From NCBI GenBank assembly GCA_016708315.1, contig JADJGC010000024.1, forward strand, positions 124,001-188,000: DNA of 64,000 nucleotides, read 5' to 3'. The notes under the pieces were generated by a model that searched no databases, was not told where the DNA came from, and saw nothing but the letters and a program-made list of their open reading frames with translations. The DNA comes from a bacterium (GTDB lineage: Bacteria; Zixibacteria; MSB-5A5; CAIYYT01). This document shows positions 50,286-59,207 of the stretch, one piece after another. Both the position numbers and the translations under genes were made by a program. The stretch's first letter is position 1. The number at the start of each line of letters is the position of its first letter.

Positions 50286-50308
50286 CCTCCTTCTCGCTTG
50301 GAAGCGAG
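50286..50308 (-). promoter_or_regulatory. hairpin adjoining the ribosome-binding site of the TonB receptor gene
   Basis: On the minus strand CUCGCU-UCCA-AGCGAG forms a 6-bp stem with a tetraloop ending two bases before AAGGAGG. It could modulate translation or stabilise the leader. A TACAAT hexamer lies at 50325-50330, but no well-spaced -35 is visible. The rest of the spacer 50309-50640 holds no gene that I can support. Confidence 0.4.
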
Positions 50309-50640
50309 ATTATCTTGAAACATGATTGTATTTCTCATAATGAAAGATTAAAACCGCAACTTTCCGGTTACAAAAACGTAAACTCTATTGTCGCCCGATG
50401 AGAACTTGTGTTGGCGGACATTAATGCTGTCGATCTCCCAAAGTGCCTGTAAGGCATTTGCCTAACAAGGCTTTCTGAATTCCAAAACAATCCCTGAATA
50501 AAGCATTTTGGGCCGCTAACAGTCAAGTGAAATTTGGCTCCTCTTCATTGCTTTTGTTTCCCAAGTAAAAGACTCTCAACCCCTTATTTTGTTTAATCAT
50601 TTCCGCGAGTTTTTTGGTGATTGCCCATAGCCTGGACTGA

Positions 50641-51357
50641 TCATTCGTCGTCGAATGACACGGCGAAGCTGTCTCGAATTGCCTGTTCGAAGGCTGAAAC
50701 GACGTCATTGATGACCGGTCGACTCTGAGTTTCGAGTTCGATCGAGGTGATTTGGCTTGAGTCGAGACGGTGACCTTCGGGCCAAAGGGAGCAGAGATCG
50801 GATTCGTTCCAGTTGTCGAAGATGCGGACAGAACCGTGCTGAAGAAAGAAGTCGCCGGTACGAAACTGAGCGCTGCCGCAGATTTTGCGTCCGCGGACTG
50901 TAACTTCAAACGGGTTAAGCATTGCAAAACATGGATTTAGGTTGCTCCGGGCCGGAGTACCGGTTTGCGGCAATTCGGTTGTATTGATACCGAGCGACGC
51001 AAGCATTGCGGCTATGGACTGGGCAATGGCGCGGTATGTGCTCGTAAGCGAGAAGAACGCGGGATGACTTTTGCGATTGGCGATGATTGCATAGCAGATG
51101 TCGCCCTTGTGGAGAAGCGCTCTTCCACCGGTCGGCCGGGTTACCAGTCCGTAGTTGAGGCGTTGAATTTGATCGGGGATGACGACTTCTTCGGCAGTTT
51201 GATTGGTGCCGAGACTAATTGTCGGTCGGTCCCAGCAGTAGAAGCGGAGTGTCGGAGTTTCGGATTTGCCGGATTGGAGGTCATCGAGCAACTGGCGGTC
51301 GAGCGACATATTGTGTTCGCCGGTGAAAGTTCCAAATGGAAGGTAGCGCCAGTGCAT
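50641..51357 (-). CDS. lipoate/octanoate transferase family protein (LipM-like)
   Basis: This is a 238-residue biotin/lipoate ligase-fold protein that attaches octanoyl or lipoyl groups to carrier domains. Key sequences are RRxxGGRALLH-like (TRPTGGRALLHKGDICYAI) near residue 75, a cysteine in NPCFAMLNPFEV near 140, which would be the acyl-thioester nucleophile of LipM-type enzymes, and GRKICGSAQFR with the conserved lysine near 158. The cysteine favours an octanoyltransferase over an ATP-dependent LplA, but this is inference. It stands alone between the receptor operon and the sigma54-regulator gene. Confidence 0.85.
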   Translation of the reverse strand: MHWRYLPFGTFTGEHNMSLDRQLLDDLQSGKSETPTLRFYCWDRPTISLGTNQTAEEVVIPDQIQRLNYGLVTRPTGGRALLHKGDICYAIIANRKSHPAFFSLTSTYRAIAQSIAAMLASLGINTTELPQTGTPARSNLNPCFAMLNPFEVTVRGRKICGSAQFRTGDFFLQHGSVRIFDNWNESDLCSLWPEGHRLDSSQITSIELETQSRPVINDVVSAFEQAIRDSFAVSFDDE

Positions 51358-51550
51358 TGGGGGAAGTTAGTGAAAAGGGTTGTTGGGGCAAGGGGCAAGA
51401 GAGTAAGGCGTTAGTTGTGGACGGCTGCCGCGCACAGAAGGAATTGGCAGGTTCCAAGGTTCCACCGACCGCTCCGGGGGTAAGTGAGCGACTGAACTGA
51501 ACGTGAGGGCGCAGAGAAGAAGGTTCGACTGAAGTCGAAGCCCACAAAAG

Positions 51551-51577
51551 CTGGATTCCCGCTTTCGCGGGAATGAC
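51551..51577. repeat. REP-like palindrome, copy 3
   Basis: This is the exact reverse complement of the 27 bases at 9847-9873 (core ATTCCCGCTTTCGCGGGAAT). It lies in the 291-base spacer between the LipM-like gene and the sigma54 activator gene. The spacer also carries the sequence GACTGAAGTCGAA twice (near 51530 and 51630). No gene is seen there. Confidence 0.75.
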
Positions 51578-51648
51578 GGAACTAAAAATGAGGGCACAGA
51601 GAAAATGATGCGACTGAAAATGGTTTGACTGAAGTCGAACTCACAAGA

Positions 51649-54567
51649 CTATTCTTGGGCGAGATGATATTGTTTCATCTTGAGGCGCAAGGTCGATTCG
51701 GGAATCGCGAGAAGTTCGGCGGCGTGTTTCTTGACCCACTTGGAATTGCGCAGAGCTTTGAGAATGTACTCGCGTTCGAGGCGGCCGAGGTGTTCGTACA
51801 GAGAGAAGCTGCCATTTTGAGTTGAATGGTCGGGTGACTCGCTGCGAGTTTGCTCAGTGATTCGGCGAGAAATCATGTAGCTGGAGATGACTTTGCGGTC
51901 GCCCGAAAGCAGGACCAGTTTCTTAAGTTCGTTTTCAAGTTCGCGAACGTTGCCGGGCCAATCGAAGTCGGCTAAGCAGTTGAATGCTTCGGGTTCGATT
52001 TTGACCTCGGCATCAAGTTTGGCGAGGAAATGCTTTATGAGCAAAGGAATGTCCTCGCGGCGTTCACGCAATGGCGGAAGACGGAAAGCAAATGTCGAGA
52101 GACGGTAGTACAAGTCCTGGCGGAATTGTCCGAGGTCCATCAGTTCGCGCAGGTCTTTATTGGTCGCAGAAATGACGCGGACGTCGACTTTGCGCGGGAA
52201 GGTTTCGCCCAAGCGAACGACTTCTTTTTCTTCGATGACGCGAAGCAGTTTAACCTGGATTGAAAGCGGCATGTCGCCGATTTCATCGAGGAAGAACGTG
52301 CCGCCATCGGCCTCTTCGAACAATCCGACCTTCTCCCCTTCGGCGCCGGTGAAGGCACCACGCTTGTAACCGAACAATTCGGATTCAAGCAGCGTTTCGG
52401 GAAGAGCGGCGCAATTGACGGAGATGAAACGACGGTCTTTGCGGTTCGAATTATAGTGAATGGCTTTTGCCAAGAGGTCTTTGCCGGTACCGGTTTCGCC
52501 TTCGATCTGAATTGAGATTGGCGAATCCTTGACTTGCATCACGCGATCGAGAATATCAAGAACATCGTGACTGGCCGTGATGATATTGGGGAAAGCGAGT
52601 TGTTTCTGGAGTTGATCCTTGAGGCGTCGATTGTCCTGAGTGAGGCGACGCTTCTGTTCTTCGGAAGACTTGAATCCAAGAATATCTGAGAAGGCGATGG
52701 CAAAATCAAGATTGGCTTTGGTGAAGCCGGACGCTGCCGGATCATCTTTGTCAATGTAGACCAAGCCGGAGACTTCTTCGGACAATTGGATCGGCAGTGA
52801 AATAAAGGCGCCGACACTTTCGGAGTTGAGCATCAAATAGTCGAACATCCGCTTGCGATCGCCGCCAAGATGAGTGACAAGCAATGGACGATCAAGCGGC
52901 AAGGAACCGCCGCGGCCATTGGCAAGTGATTTGGCGACCTTAGCAAGAGTCGTCGGTTCAAAGTCGATTGAAGCTAAAGTCTCGAACGAATGCTGATGGG
53001 TGTCATACGAGAAGATGAAAGCGCGATGACCGCCGATTTTGTTGCGGAGGACTTTGAGAGTGTCTTCAAGGCTTCCGCTCTTGAGACTGCCGTATTCTGC
53101 TGCAGTCAGGAATGAGCTGAAAAAGCTGTATTCGTTATCATTGGAAAGACCGGCATCAACCATATCGTCTTCGATGGCGAGACGCATGATGCGGCATTCT
53201 TCGATGGAGCGGTCATCCTGATATTTCGCAGAGAGCGATTCGCAATGCGCAAGATATTTGAGAGCTTCGTCATAATTGCGCGATTCGAATTCAAGTTGGC
53301 ACAACTGGAAATGAGCATGAATTTTGAGCCAAGTGATTGGCAACTGATTCGCGAGACGAACGGATTGATTAAGGTATGACAGCGCCTTCTTATGAAATTC
53401 TGGCGACTTCAGAAGGGCTTTGCCGGCGGTGAAGTAAGCATAGGCAAGCTCGCGCAGTTCACCGGTTAGTTCGAGAGTCGCGACGGCTTCTTCGAAAAGC
53501 GCCACAGCCTGTACATATCTGCCGTTAGCGGCTTCAAGAGCGCCGAGGATTTTCTTGCAAGACGCGGTTTCGACAACTTCGCCGACGTGGTTAGCAACTT
53601 CAAGTCCGCGATTGGCGTGATCTAAAGCGAGTGCATAGTTTCCTGAGAAATATTCGAGTTCAGCGAGACGACGTTCGGTCTGGCTGATAATGGCACTTTC
53701 GGGAGCGATACGATTGCCGATTTCCAGAGCATAGGCGTAGTGTTGGCGCGCCATACGGCTGTCGCCCATTGCGTGCAATAACTCACCCATGTATTCGTGG
53801 TAAATCGAGCGTTCGCGCAATAGGTCATGCTTGCGAATCACATCGTAGGATTGCTCAAGAACACTGCGCGCCTCGGTGAATTCCTCGCGAAGATAGAGAA
53901 CGTATCCGAGTGAAAGCAGATTCTTGGCAAGAGACGGCCCGCCGTCTGTGTGGCGGCAAAATTCGACACACTCGACCAAGGTCGCGTGAGCTTGATTCCA
54001 TTCACCAAGGAGAATCTGGATACGAGCGCGGTTACCACGAGCACGGACGAGTGCCGTTTCGGAAACAGATTCGGTCTTCTTGAGATAGTCGATAGATTCG
54101 GAGAGAAACTTGTCGGACTGCTTGAACTCACCGCGGATGAAATAGATCTGTGCGAGTTTGTTGTAACAGCTGGTCAATTCGCTGTCGTTGTCGATTCGGC
54201 GGAAAGAACTGATGGCGTCGCGAATAAAGGCCTCGCCGGAACCAAGGTCGCCGAGCGCGACATAAAGTTTGCCGATGAGCGCCTGGATGCGGCCAATGAT
54301 CAAGTTCTCAGCTGTATTGGAGACTATCGAGTAGGCTCTGCGTGCGAGTGAAAGGACTTCCAACGGCGGTTTTTGATGAATCTCAATCGCGGCTTGGAGG
54401 TAGTAGTATTCTCCGGCAATGACAGAGTTAGGCTCTTGCGCAATTATGGGCGCAAGTGTCCCTATTTCTAACTTGGCTTCAACAAACTTGTTTTCGCTGA
54501 TTAGCGATTGGATAAACTTAAGTTTGTCAGCCGTCTCCGTAAGTGCATTACCGATTCTGCTACTCAT
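51649..54567 (-). CDS. sigma54-dependent transcriptional activator with TPR and GAF input domains
   Basis: This is a regulator of 972 residues. TPR-like helical repeats cover about 10-440 (for example ARSVLEQSYDVIRKHDLL and ALDHANRGLEVANHVGE). A GAF-like domain spans about 485-640. The AAA+ domain (about 660-890) has Walker A GETGTGKDLLAKAIH, the sigma54-contact loop GAFTGAE, Walker B GTFFLDEIGDMP and the arginine-finger region. A Fis-type helix-turn-helix ends the protein (ILKALRNSKWVKKHAAELLAI). The lack of a receiver domain suggests input through the TPR or GAF part. It begins 25 bases after a small secreted-protein gene, which may be functionally linked. Confidence 0.93.
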   Translation of the reverse strand: MSSRIGNALTETADKLKFIQSLISENKFVEAKLEIGTLAPIIAQEPNSVIAGEYYYLQAAIEIHQKPPLEVLSLARRAYSIVSNTAENLIIGRIQALIGKLYVALGDLGSGEAFIRDAISSFRRIDNDSELTSCYNKLAQIYFIRGEFKQSDKFLSESIDYLKKTESVSETALVRARGNRARIQILLGEWNQAHATLVECVEFCRHTDGGPSLAKNLLSLGYVLYLREEFTEARSVLEQSYDVIRKHDLLRERSIYHEYMGELLHAMGDSRMARQHYAYALEIGNRIAPESAIISQTERRLAELEYFSGNYALALDHANRGLEVANHVGEVVETASCKKILGALEAANGRYVQAVALFEEAVATLELTGELRELAYAYFTAGKALLKSPEFHKKALSYLNQSVRLANQLPITWLKIHAHFQLCQLEFESRNYDEALKYLAHCESLSAKYQDDRSIEECRIMRLAIEDDMVDAGLSNDNEYSFFSSFLTAAEYGSLKSGSLEDTLKVLRNKIGGHRAFIFSYDTHQHSFETLASIDFEPTTLAKVAKSLANGRGGSLPLDRPLLVTHLGGDRKRMFDYLMLNSESVGAFISLPIQLSEEVSGLVYIDKDDPAASGFTKANLDFAIAFSDILGFKSSEEQKRRLTQDNRRLKDQLQKQLAFPNIITASHDVLDILDRVMQVKDSPISIQIEGETGTGKDLLAKAIHYNSNRKDRRFISVNCAALPETLLESELFGYKRGAFTGAEGEKVGLFEEADGGTFFLDEIGDMPLSIQVKLLRVIEEKEVVRLGETFPRKVDVRVISATNKDLRELMDLGQFRQDLYYRLSTFAFRLPPLRERREDIPLLIKHFLAKLDAEVKIEPEAFNCLADFDWPGNVRELENELKKLVLLSGDRKVISSYMISRRITEQTRSESPDHSTQNGSFSLYEHLGRLEREYILKALRNSKWVKKHAAELLAIPESTLRLKMKQYHLAQE

Positions 54568-54592
54568 TAAAAGACTAACTTAGTTTAAAAGG

Positions 54593-54922
54593 TTATTTTC
54601 TTTTGCTATCGTACGGGAATCGAGTCTTAGAATCTTTCCCCGTAGGTGGCTTAACGCTCACTTCACTCTTCTCACTGTAACCAATCAACACTCTCTTTAC
54701 CTCAATGAAGAACAACCGTGTCCAGTTCCCAATGCTTGAGATAATAGTTGGAGTGGTGGTCTCGGCTGGCTCATTGCCTACATTAGGATGAGAGCCGACT
54801 GTCGTCGTGGTATCGCCCTTCATGTCATCCCAAGGATGATCCACGGCTTGTAGTGGTTTAGTAAGGAAGAATGATATTGAGGCGGTTATCACCACTGTGA
54901 TAAGCAATCTAAGCAGGTTCAT
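54593..54922 (-). CDS. small secreted protein of unknown function
   Basis: This is a 109-residue protein starting at the ATG at 54922, with CGGAGG 8 bases upstream. The N-terminal hydrophobic stretch (LLRLLITVVITASISFFL) is a signal peptide or membrane anchor. The mature part is short, Thr/Ser-rich (GDTTTTVGSHPNVG) and ends basic (SKTRFPYDSKRK). I recognise no family. A longer reading frame extends upstream to 55084, but it lacks a ribosome-binding site and would hide the signal peptide. The sigma54 activator follows in the same direction. Confidence 0.55.
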   Translation of the reverse strand: MNLLRLLITVVITASISFFLTKPLQAVDHPWDDMKGDTTTTVGSHPNVGNEPAETTTPTIISSIGNWTRLFFIEVKRVLIGYSEKSEVSVKPPTGKDSKTRFPYDSKRK

Positions 54923-55114
54923 ACCTACTGCCTCCGAAAAACTGTTATTAACAATCCTGAGGTCAAAGGCGTACAGGGGACAAAGGTAAGCACGTCTTTG
55001 GCTGTGCTTAAAGCTAACCCGAAGCGAGTTGTTTGTCAAGCATTTTTTGCGTTTAGTTGTCGCAATCGGAGAGAACCTGTTCAACGTATTGTGTTGTAAT
55101 GTGTTAACGTTATG

Positions 55115-55129
55115 GCGCAGGACCTGCGC
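55115..55129. repeat. 15-base palindrome
   Basis: GCGCAGG-A-CCTGCGC is a 7-bp perfect inverted repeat in the gene-free spacer (54923-55334) upstream of the small secreted-protein gene. It could be a protein-binding site. The rest of the spacer holds the leader of the small gene and the MITE-like element at 55175. Confidence 0.4.
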
Positions 55130-55174
55130 TTTGGCGAATTGACATTATATAGAAATCTGCGGCAGGAAACGAAA

Positions 55175-55322
55175 AGGTCAGGCAAGAAAAGGCTGTCCTG
55201 GAAGTTTGATTCAGAAATATCTGACCACAATGTGTAGTATTTGAGGTGCTACTATCCCACCGCAAGCGGTGGGGCACCTGTCTCTAACTTGACTTGTGGG
55301 ACAGCCTTAGAGTGCCTGACCT
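55175..55322. mobile_element. MITE-like element with 24-base terminal inverted repeats
   Basis: The left end reads AGGTCAGGCA, four bases, AAGGCTGTCC (55175-55198). The right end is its inverted copy GGACAGCCTT, four bases, TGCCTGACCT (55299-55322); 20 of 24 positions pair. Inside lie CCCACCGCAAGCGGTGGG (55256-55273) and a block shared with 18660-18711. No transposase or open frame is present, and I did not find a target duplication. Confidence 0.5.
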
Positions 55323-55334
55323 ACCTAACATGTG

Positions 55335-56120
55335 TTAGATCACTTGTGATTCGCGCAATTTGTTGAAAAGCTTGTCGGCGATCTCCTGCGGGGTAGCGCC
55401 GGTAATCATCTCGCCTTTCGGACGAGCCGGAGGATTGGCGGCTTTGACTGTCTTGCTGGAAGAGGTCATTGCTGGAAGGCTCATATCGACACCGAGATCG
55501 GAAGCGGAATACACTGCGACAGTTTTCTTCTTGGCATTCATCTTCCCTTTCAAAGAGGGCAAACGCGGCTCGTTGATTTCCTTTACAACGGAAATCACGA
55601 CCGGAGTCGGAGCTGTGACTTTGTCGAAACCGTCATCGGTCATGCGTTCGACAACGATCTTGCCATCCCCTATCGACTCGATCTTGCGGACATACATGAC
55701 AGCGGGCCAGTCGAGCACGCCACCAACGGCTGCACCGAGAGAGGAAGAATCATAGTCGACGGCTTGTTTGCCGAAGATGACCAAGTCGGCCGATCCGATC
55801 TTATTGATGCCAGCAGCGAGTACGAGCGCCGCGGCGGTGGTATCAAGGTCGGCGAATTTGTCATCCATAAGATGAACGGCTTCGTCGGCGCCAAGCGCCA
55901 AGCCTTCACGAAGTGCATAGTCGGATTCCTTGCCGCCGAGAGAAATCACCCAGACGGTACCGCCGAGTTTTTCTTTGAGGCGAAGAGCTTCTTCGATGGC
56001 GTAGGCATCGAATGGATTAATCATGCCGGGGCTTTGCGGCAGGCTGAGGGTTCCGGCATTGGCATCGACGCTGACGAGGGCGATTTCCGGGACTTGCTTC
56101 ACACATACAATGATGTTCAT
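55335..56120 (-). CDS. etfB: electron transfer flavoprotein subunit beta
   Basis: This is the beta subunit of electron transfer flavoprotein. Its 261 residues start MNIIVCVKQVPEIA. Typical blocks follow: NPFDAYAIEEALRLKE near residue 35, ALREGLALGADEAV near 68 and GKQAVDYDSSSLGAAVGGVLDWPAV near 115, and EINEPRLPSLKGKMNAKKK near 190. It is the last gene of the fatty-acid operon, 14 bases after rnc. Its partner etfA is at 9975-10958, an unusual separation for this pair. Confidence 0.95.
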   Translation of the reverse strand: MNIIVCVKQVPEIALVSVDANAGTLSLPQSPGMINPFDAYAIEEALRLKEKLGGTVWVISLGGKESDYALREGLALGADEAVHLMDDKFADLDTTAAALVLAAGINKIGSADLVIFGKQAVDYDSSSLGAAVGGVLDWPAVMYVRKIESIGDGKIVVERMTDDGFDKVTAPTPVVISVVKEINEPRLPSLKGKMNAKKKTVAVYSASDLGVDMSLPAMTSSSKTVKAANPPARPKGEMITGATPQEIADKLFNKLRESQVI

Positions 56121-56134
56121 CTATATCCTCCGAA

Positions 56135-56896
56135 TTATTTGTCTTCTTCAAGTGAACTGAGTGCGCTCTCAGCGGCACGCTGTTCAGCGCTTTTTTTGGA
56201 GTCGCCGCGACCGGTGCCGAGCCGTTTGCCGGAGACGAAAACTTCGACAGTGAAAACTTTGCGGTGATCGGGACCGTCTTCGTCGCTGACGGTGTATTTT
56301 GGCATACCGCCGCCACTGGCTTGCAGCTTCTCGAGCAGTTCGCCTTTGTAGTTTCGCAGTGAAAGAATTTCGCTGGTCTTGGCGAAGTTGAACGAGACCA
56401 CACGCTTGATGACTTGCGCAGTGGCTTCGAGACCGCCGTCGAGATATACGGCGCCAAACAATGCTTCGAGGCAATCGGCAACGATGGATTGGCGAGTACG
56501 ACCGCCGGCGCGTTCTTCGTCTGCCGACATCAGAATGTATTTGCCGAGATCGATTTGCATGCCGGTGTGGGAGAGGACCTTCTTGTTAACGAGCAGTGAT
56601 TTGTTCTTGGTCAAGAAGCCTTCGCTCATATCGGGATACTTTTGGAATAGCTCTTCGGCAACGACGAGGCCGAGGACGGAATCGCCGAGGAACTCGAGGC
56701 GTTCGTAGGAGCGCAGATTGCGAGAGTCATCGGCGCGCAGATAAGAGCGATGAGTGAGTGCTTTGGTCAGGTAGTAATTGTCTTTGAAAACGTAGCCGAT
56801 TTCGTTCTGAAGCTGCATTTGCGCATCGGCACTCAGGGTCGCCTTGGCTGACTTTTTCGGTTTCTTACCGAAGAGTCGGGCGAGAAATTGCAGCAT
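56135..56896 (-). CDS. rnc: ribonuclease III
   Basis: This double-strand-specific endonuclease matures rRNA and cuts structured mRNAs. The 253 residues carry an N-terminal extension of about 30 residues, the RNase III signature ERLEFLGDSVLGLVV near residue 70, a second acidic block DCLEALFGAVYLDGG near 142, and a C-terminal double-stranded-RNA-binding domain (about 180-250, NYKGELLEKLQ to SAEQRAAESAL). It sits between fabF and etfB, as rnc often follows the fab cluster. Confidence 0.96.
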   Translation of the reverse strand: MLQFLARLFGKKPKKSAKATLSADAQMQLQNEIGYVFKDNYYLTKALTHRSYLRADDSRNLRSYERLEFLGDSVLGLVVAEELFQKYPDMSEGFLTKNKSLLVNKKVLSHTGMQIDLGKYILMSADEERAGGRTRQSIVADCLEALFGAVYLDGGLEATAQVIKRVVSFNFAKTSEILSLRNYKGELLEKLQASGGGMPKYTVSDEDGPDHRKVFTVEVFVSGKRLGTGRGDSKKSAEQRAAESALSSLEEDK

Positions 56897-56899
56897 CAG

Positions 56900-58147
56900 T
56901 TACCTCGCGGCGTTATCGTACCTGGCAAGAATGAGGGTGATATTGTGTCCGCCAAATCCGAAGGAGTTGCTGATACCGTACCTAATGGGAACGTTGCGGC
57001 CGCCTTCTTTGCAGTAATCGAGATCGCATTGAGGATCTTGATTCTGGATATTCATAGTGCGGTGGACGTAGCCCTCTTCCAATGATAGCGCAGTAGTTGC
57101 GGCTTCGATAGCTCCGGCACCGCCGAGCATATGACCGACCATTGACTTGGTAGAGTTCACCAGCAGTTTTTTGGCGTGTTCGCCAAAGACGCGCTTGACG
57201 GCCATGGTTTCGGCGATATCACCGAGCGGAGTTGACGTGCCGTGAGTGTTGACGTAGTCAACCTGTTCCGGCTTCAGATTAGCATCCTTGAGTGCGGCAA
57301 TCATGGCACGGGCGGCGCCATCGCCATCCGGAGCAGGAGCGGTGATGTGATGAGCATCAGCCGACATTCCGGCGCCGACGACTTCGGCATAGATGTGTGC
57401 GCCACGACGTTTGGCGTGTTCTTCTTCTTCGAGGACAATAATCGCTGCGCCCTCGCCCATGACGAATCCATCGCGATCGACGTCAAATGGACGCGAAGCG
57501 GTATGCGGGTCGTCATTGCGGGTTGAAAGTGCTCTTGAGGAGCAGAATCCGGCAAAGGACATTTCGGTGATTGAAGCTTCGGAACCGCCGGTGACGACGA
57601 CATCCGACTCGCCGCGCTGGATGATGCGCAGGGCATCGGCAATCGCGTGAGCAGATGAAGCGCAGGCACTGACAGTTGAGTAATTGGGACCTTTGAATCC
57701 GAAACGAAGCGAGACCAAACCGGGCACCATATCGATGATCATCATCGGGATGAAGAACGGCGAAACCTTGCCGGGTCCCTTATCGCGGAAGGTCCAACAC
57801 TGGTCTTCGAAAGTGGCGATGCCGCCGATACCGGAACCGGTAACGACGCCGACGCGTTCTTTATCGATAGTGTTGAGGTCGAGTTTTGAGTCATCGACCG
57901 CCATTTGAGCGGCGGCGATGGAGTATTGCTGAACGAGATCGCTGCGACGGACCTCTTTTTTGTCCATCCATTTGGTGGCATCGAAGTTCGTGACTTGTGC
58001 CGCGAAGTGGCAGTCAAATCGCGAGATGTCGAAGCGATCGATGGCCGACACTCCGGATTTTCCAGATTTGATGCCGGCCCAAAACTCTTCAGTGGAATTG
58101 CCCAAGGGCGAAATAATGCCGAGTCCGGTAATTACTGCTTTTTTCAT
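56900..58147 (-). CDS. fabF: beta-ketoacyl-ACP synthase II
   Basis: FabF condenses malonyl-ACP with growing acyl-ACP chains. The Cys-His-His triad is present: VSACASSAHAIADAL, NTHGTSTPLGD, and SMVGHMLGGAGAIEA. The start is the ATG at 58147 (MKKAVITGLGIISPLG, 415 residues); a GTG four codons upstream has a better-spaced GGGA and may also be used. It starts 37 bases after acpP, the usual order. Confidence 0.96.
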   Translation of the reverse strand: MKKAVITGLGIISPLGNSTEEFWAGIKSGKSGVSAIDRFDISRFDCHFAAQVTNFDATKWMDKKEVRRSDLVQQYSIAAAQMAVDDSKLDLNTIDKERVGVVTGSGIGGIATFEDQCWTFRDKGPGKVSPFFIPMMIIDMVPGLVSLRFGFKGPNYSTVSACASSAHAIADALRIIQRGESDVVVTGGSEASITEMSFAGFCSSRALSTRNDDPHTASRPFDVDRDGFVMGEGAAIIVLEEEEHAKRRGAHIYAEVVGAGMSADAHHITAPAPDGDGAARAMIAALKDANLKPEQVDYVNTHGTSTPLGDIAETMAVKRVFGEHAKKLLVNSTKSMVGHMLGGAGAIEAATTALSLEEGYVHRTMNIQNQDPQCDLDYCKEGGRNVPIRYGISNSFGFGGHNITLILARYDNAAR

Positions 58148-58184
58148 AGTTGTCGTCACAAGATTCCCGGACTAAGCGAGAAAC

Positions 58185-58427
58185 TTAGGCTGTTTCCTTT
58201 GCGTTAGCTTTGATGTAGTTGATGGCATCTCCAACGGTCGCGATCTTCTCGGCTTCTTCATCCGGAATTTCGAGTCCGAAGGCTTCTTCAAGAGCCATTA
58301 CCAATTCGACGGTATCGAGCGAATCGGCACCGAGGTCGTCGACGAACTTGGCAGCCGGGACAACTGCGTCCTTGTCGGCATTGAGCTGCTCGACGATAAT
58401 TTCCTTTACTTTGGCTTCGACATCCAT
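58185..58427 (-). CDS. acpP: acyl carrier protein
   Basis: This is the 80-residue acidic carrier protein. The phosphopantetheine attachment serine is in the invariant GADSLDTVELVMALEEAF. It lies between fabG and fabF in the standard order, and AGGA lies just upstream of the ATG. Confidence 0.97.
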   Translation of the reverse strand: MDVEAKVKEIIVEQLNADKDAVVPAAKFVDDLGADSLDTVELVMALEEAFGLEIPDEEAEKIATVGDAINYIKANAKETA

Positions 58428-58469
58428 AGTATCATCCTCCGATGAAAAGTTAAATTCCTATTCTCTCCC

Positions 58470-59207
58470 TTACATCAACAATCCGCCATCGACCTGCAGA
58501 ACCTGCCCGGTGATGTAGGCAGCCTCGTCCGACGCCAGGAAGGCGACGGCATTGGCGACATCGGCGGGAAGTCCCGGCCGTTTGAGCGGAATGTTGGCTA
58601 AGAACGCTTCTTTGGCGGCATCCGACAAGTGCTCGGTCATTTCGGTCTGGATGTAGCCGGGCGCCACCGCGTTGCAGGTAACATTACGACCTGCTAACTC
58701 TTTTGCAACAGTTTTGGTGAGTCCAATAAGGCCGGCTTTGGAGGCGGAGTAATTGGCCTGGCCGAAGTTTCCCATAAGACCCACGACTGAGGATATATTG
58801 ACAACGCGCCCCGAGCGCGCTTTCATCATAACTTTGACGGCGGCCTGCGACATCAGGAAGGCGCCTTTGAGATTGATATTGAGCACCCGATCCCAAGCGG
58901 ATTCATCCATTTTGATAATCAGGGTGTCTTTGGTAATACCCGCGTTGTTCACAAGGATGTCAATCTTGCCGAAGCGTTCAACTGTCTTTTCGACGGAGTT
59001 CTGGGCATCGGCGGCCGAGGTGACATCGCAATGGACATAGGCAGTTTCGCCGCGTGCCGAAAGTTCGGAAGCGGCCTGATTGCCAACCTCATCGAGAACG
59101 TCGGCGATCATAATCTTGCAGCCGGAATCGAGGAGTCTCTCAACTATAGAACGACCGATTCCGCGCGCACCGCCGGTGACGAGCGCGACTTTACCCGTTA
59201 ATGTCAA
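58470..59207 (-). CDS. fabG: 3-oxoacyl-ACP reductase FabG
   Basis: This NADPH-dependent short-chain dehydrogenase has 245 residues. It has the nucleotide-binding GGARGIG, NNAGITKD, and the catalytic Ser-Tyr-Lys (INISSVVG-like, then NYSASKAGLIG). The start is TTG at 59207, overlapping the fabD stop as TTGA, with GGAGG four bases upstream. The C terminus ends TGQVLQVDGGLLM, as in FabG. Confidence 0.96.
   Translation of the reverse strand: MTLTGKVALVTGGARGIGRSIVERLLDSGCKIMIADVLDEVGNQAASELSARGETAYVHCDVTSAADAQNSVEKTVERFGKIDILVNNAGITKDTLIIKMDESAWDRVLNINLKGAFLMSQAAVKVMMKARSGRVVNISSVVGLMGNFGQANYSASKAGLIGLTKTVAKELAGRNVTCNAVAPGYIQTEMTEHLSDAAKEAFLANIPLKRPGLPADVANAVAFLASDEAAYITGQVLQVDGGLLM

Noticed and set aside
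51520..51640. GACTGAAGTCGAA repeats near GGTTCGA-like sequence, considered as a tRNA
   Set aside because: No cloverleaf could be folded; it is a short direct repeat only.
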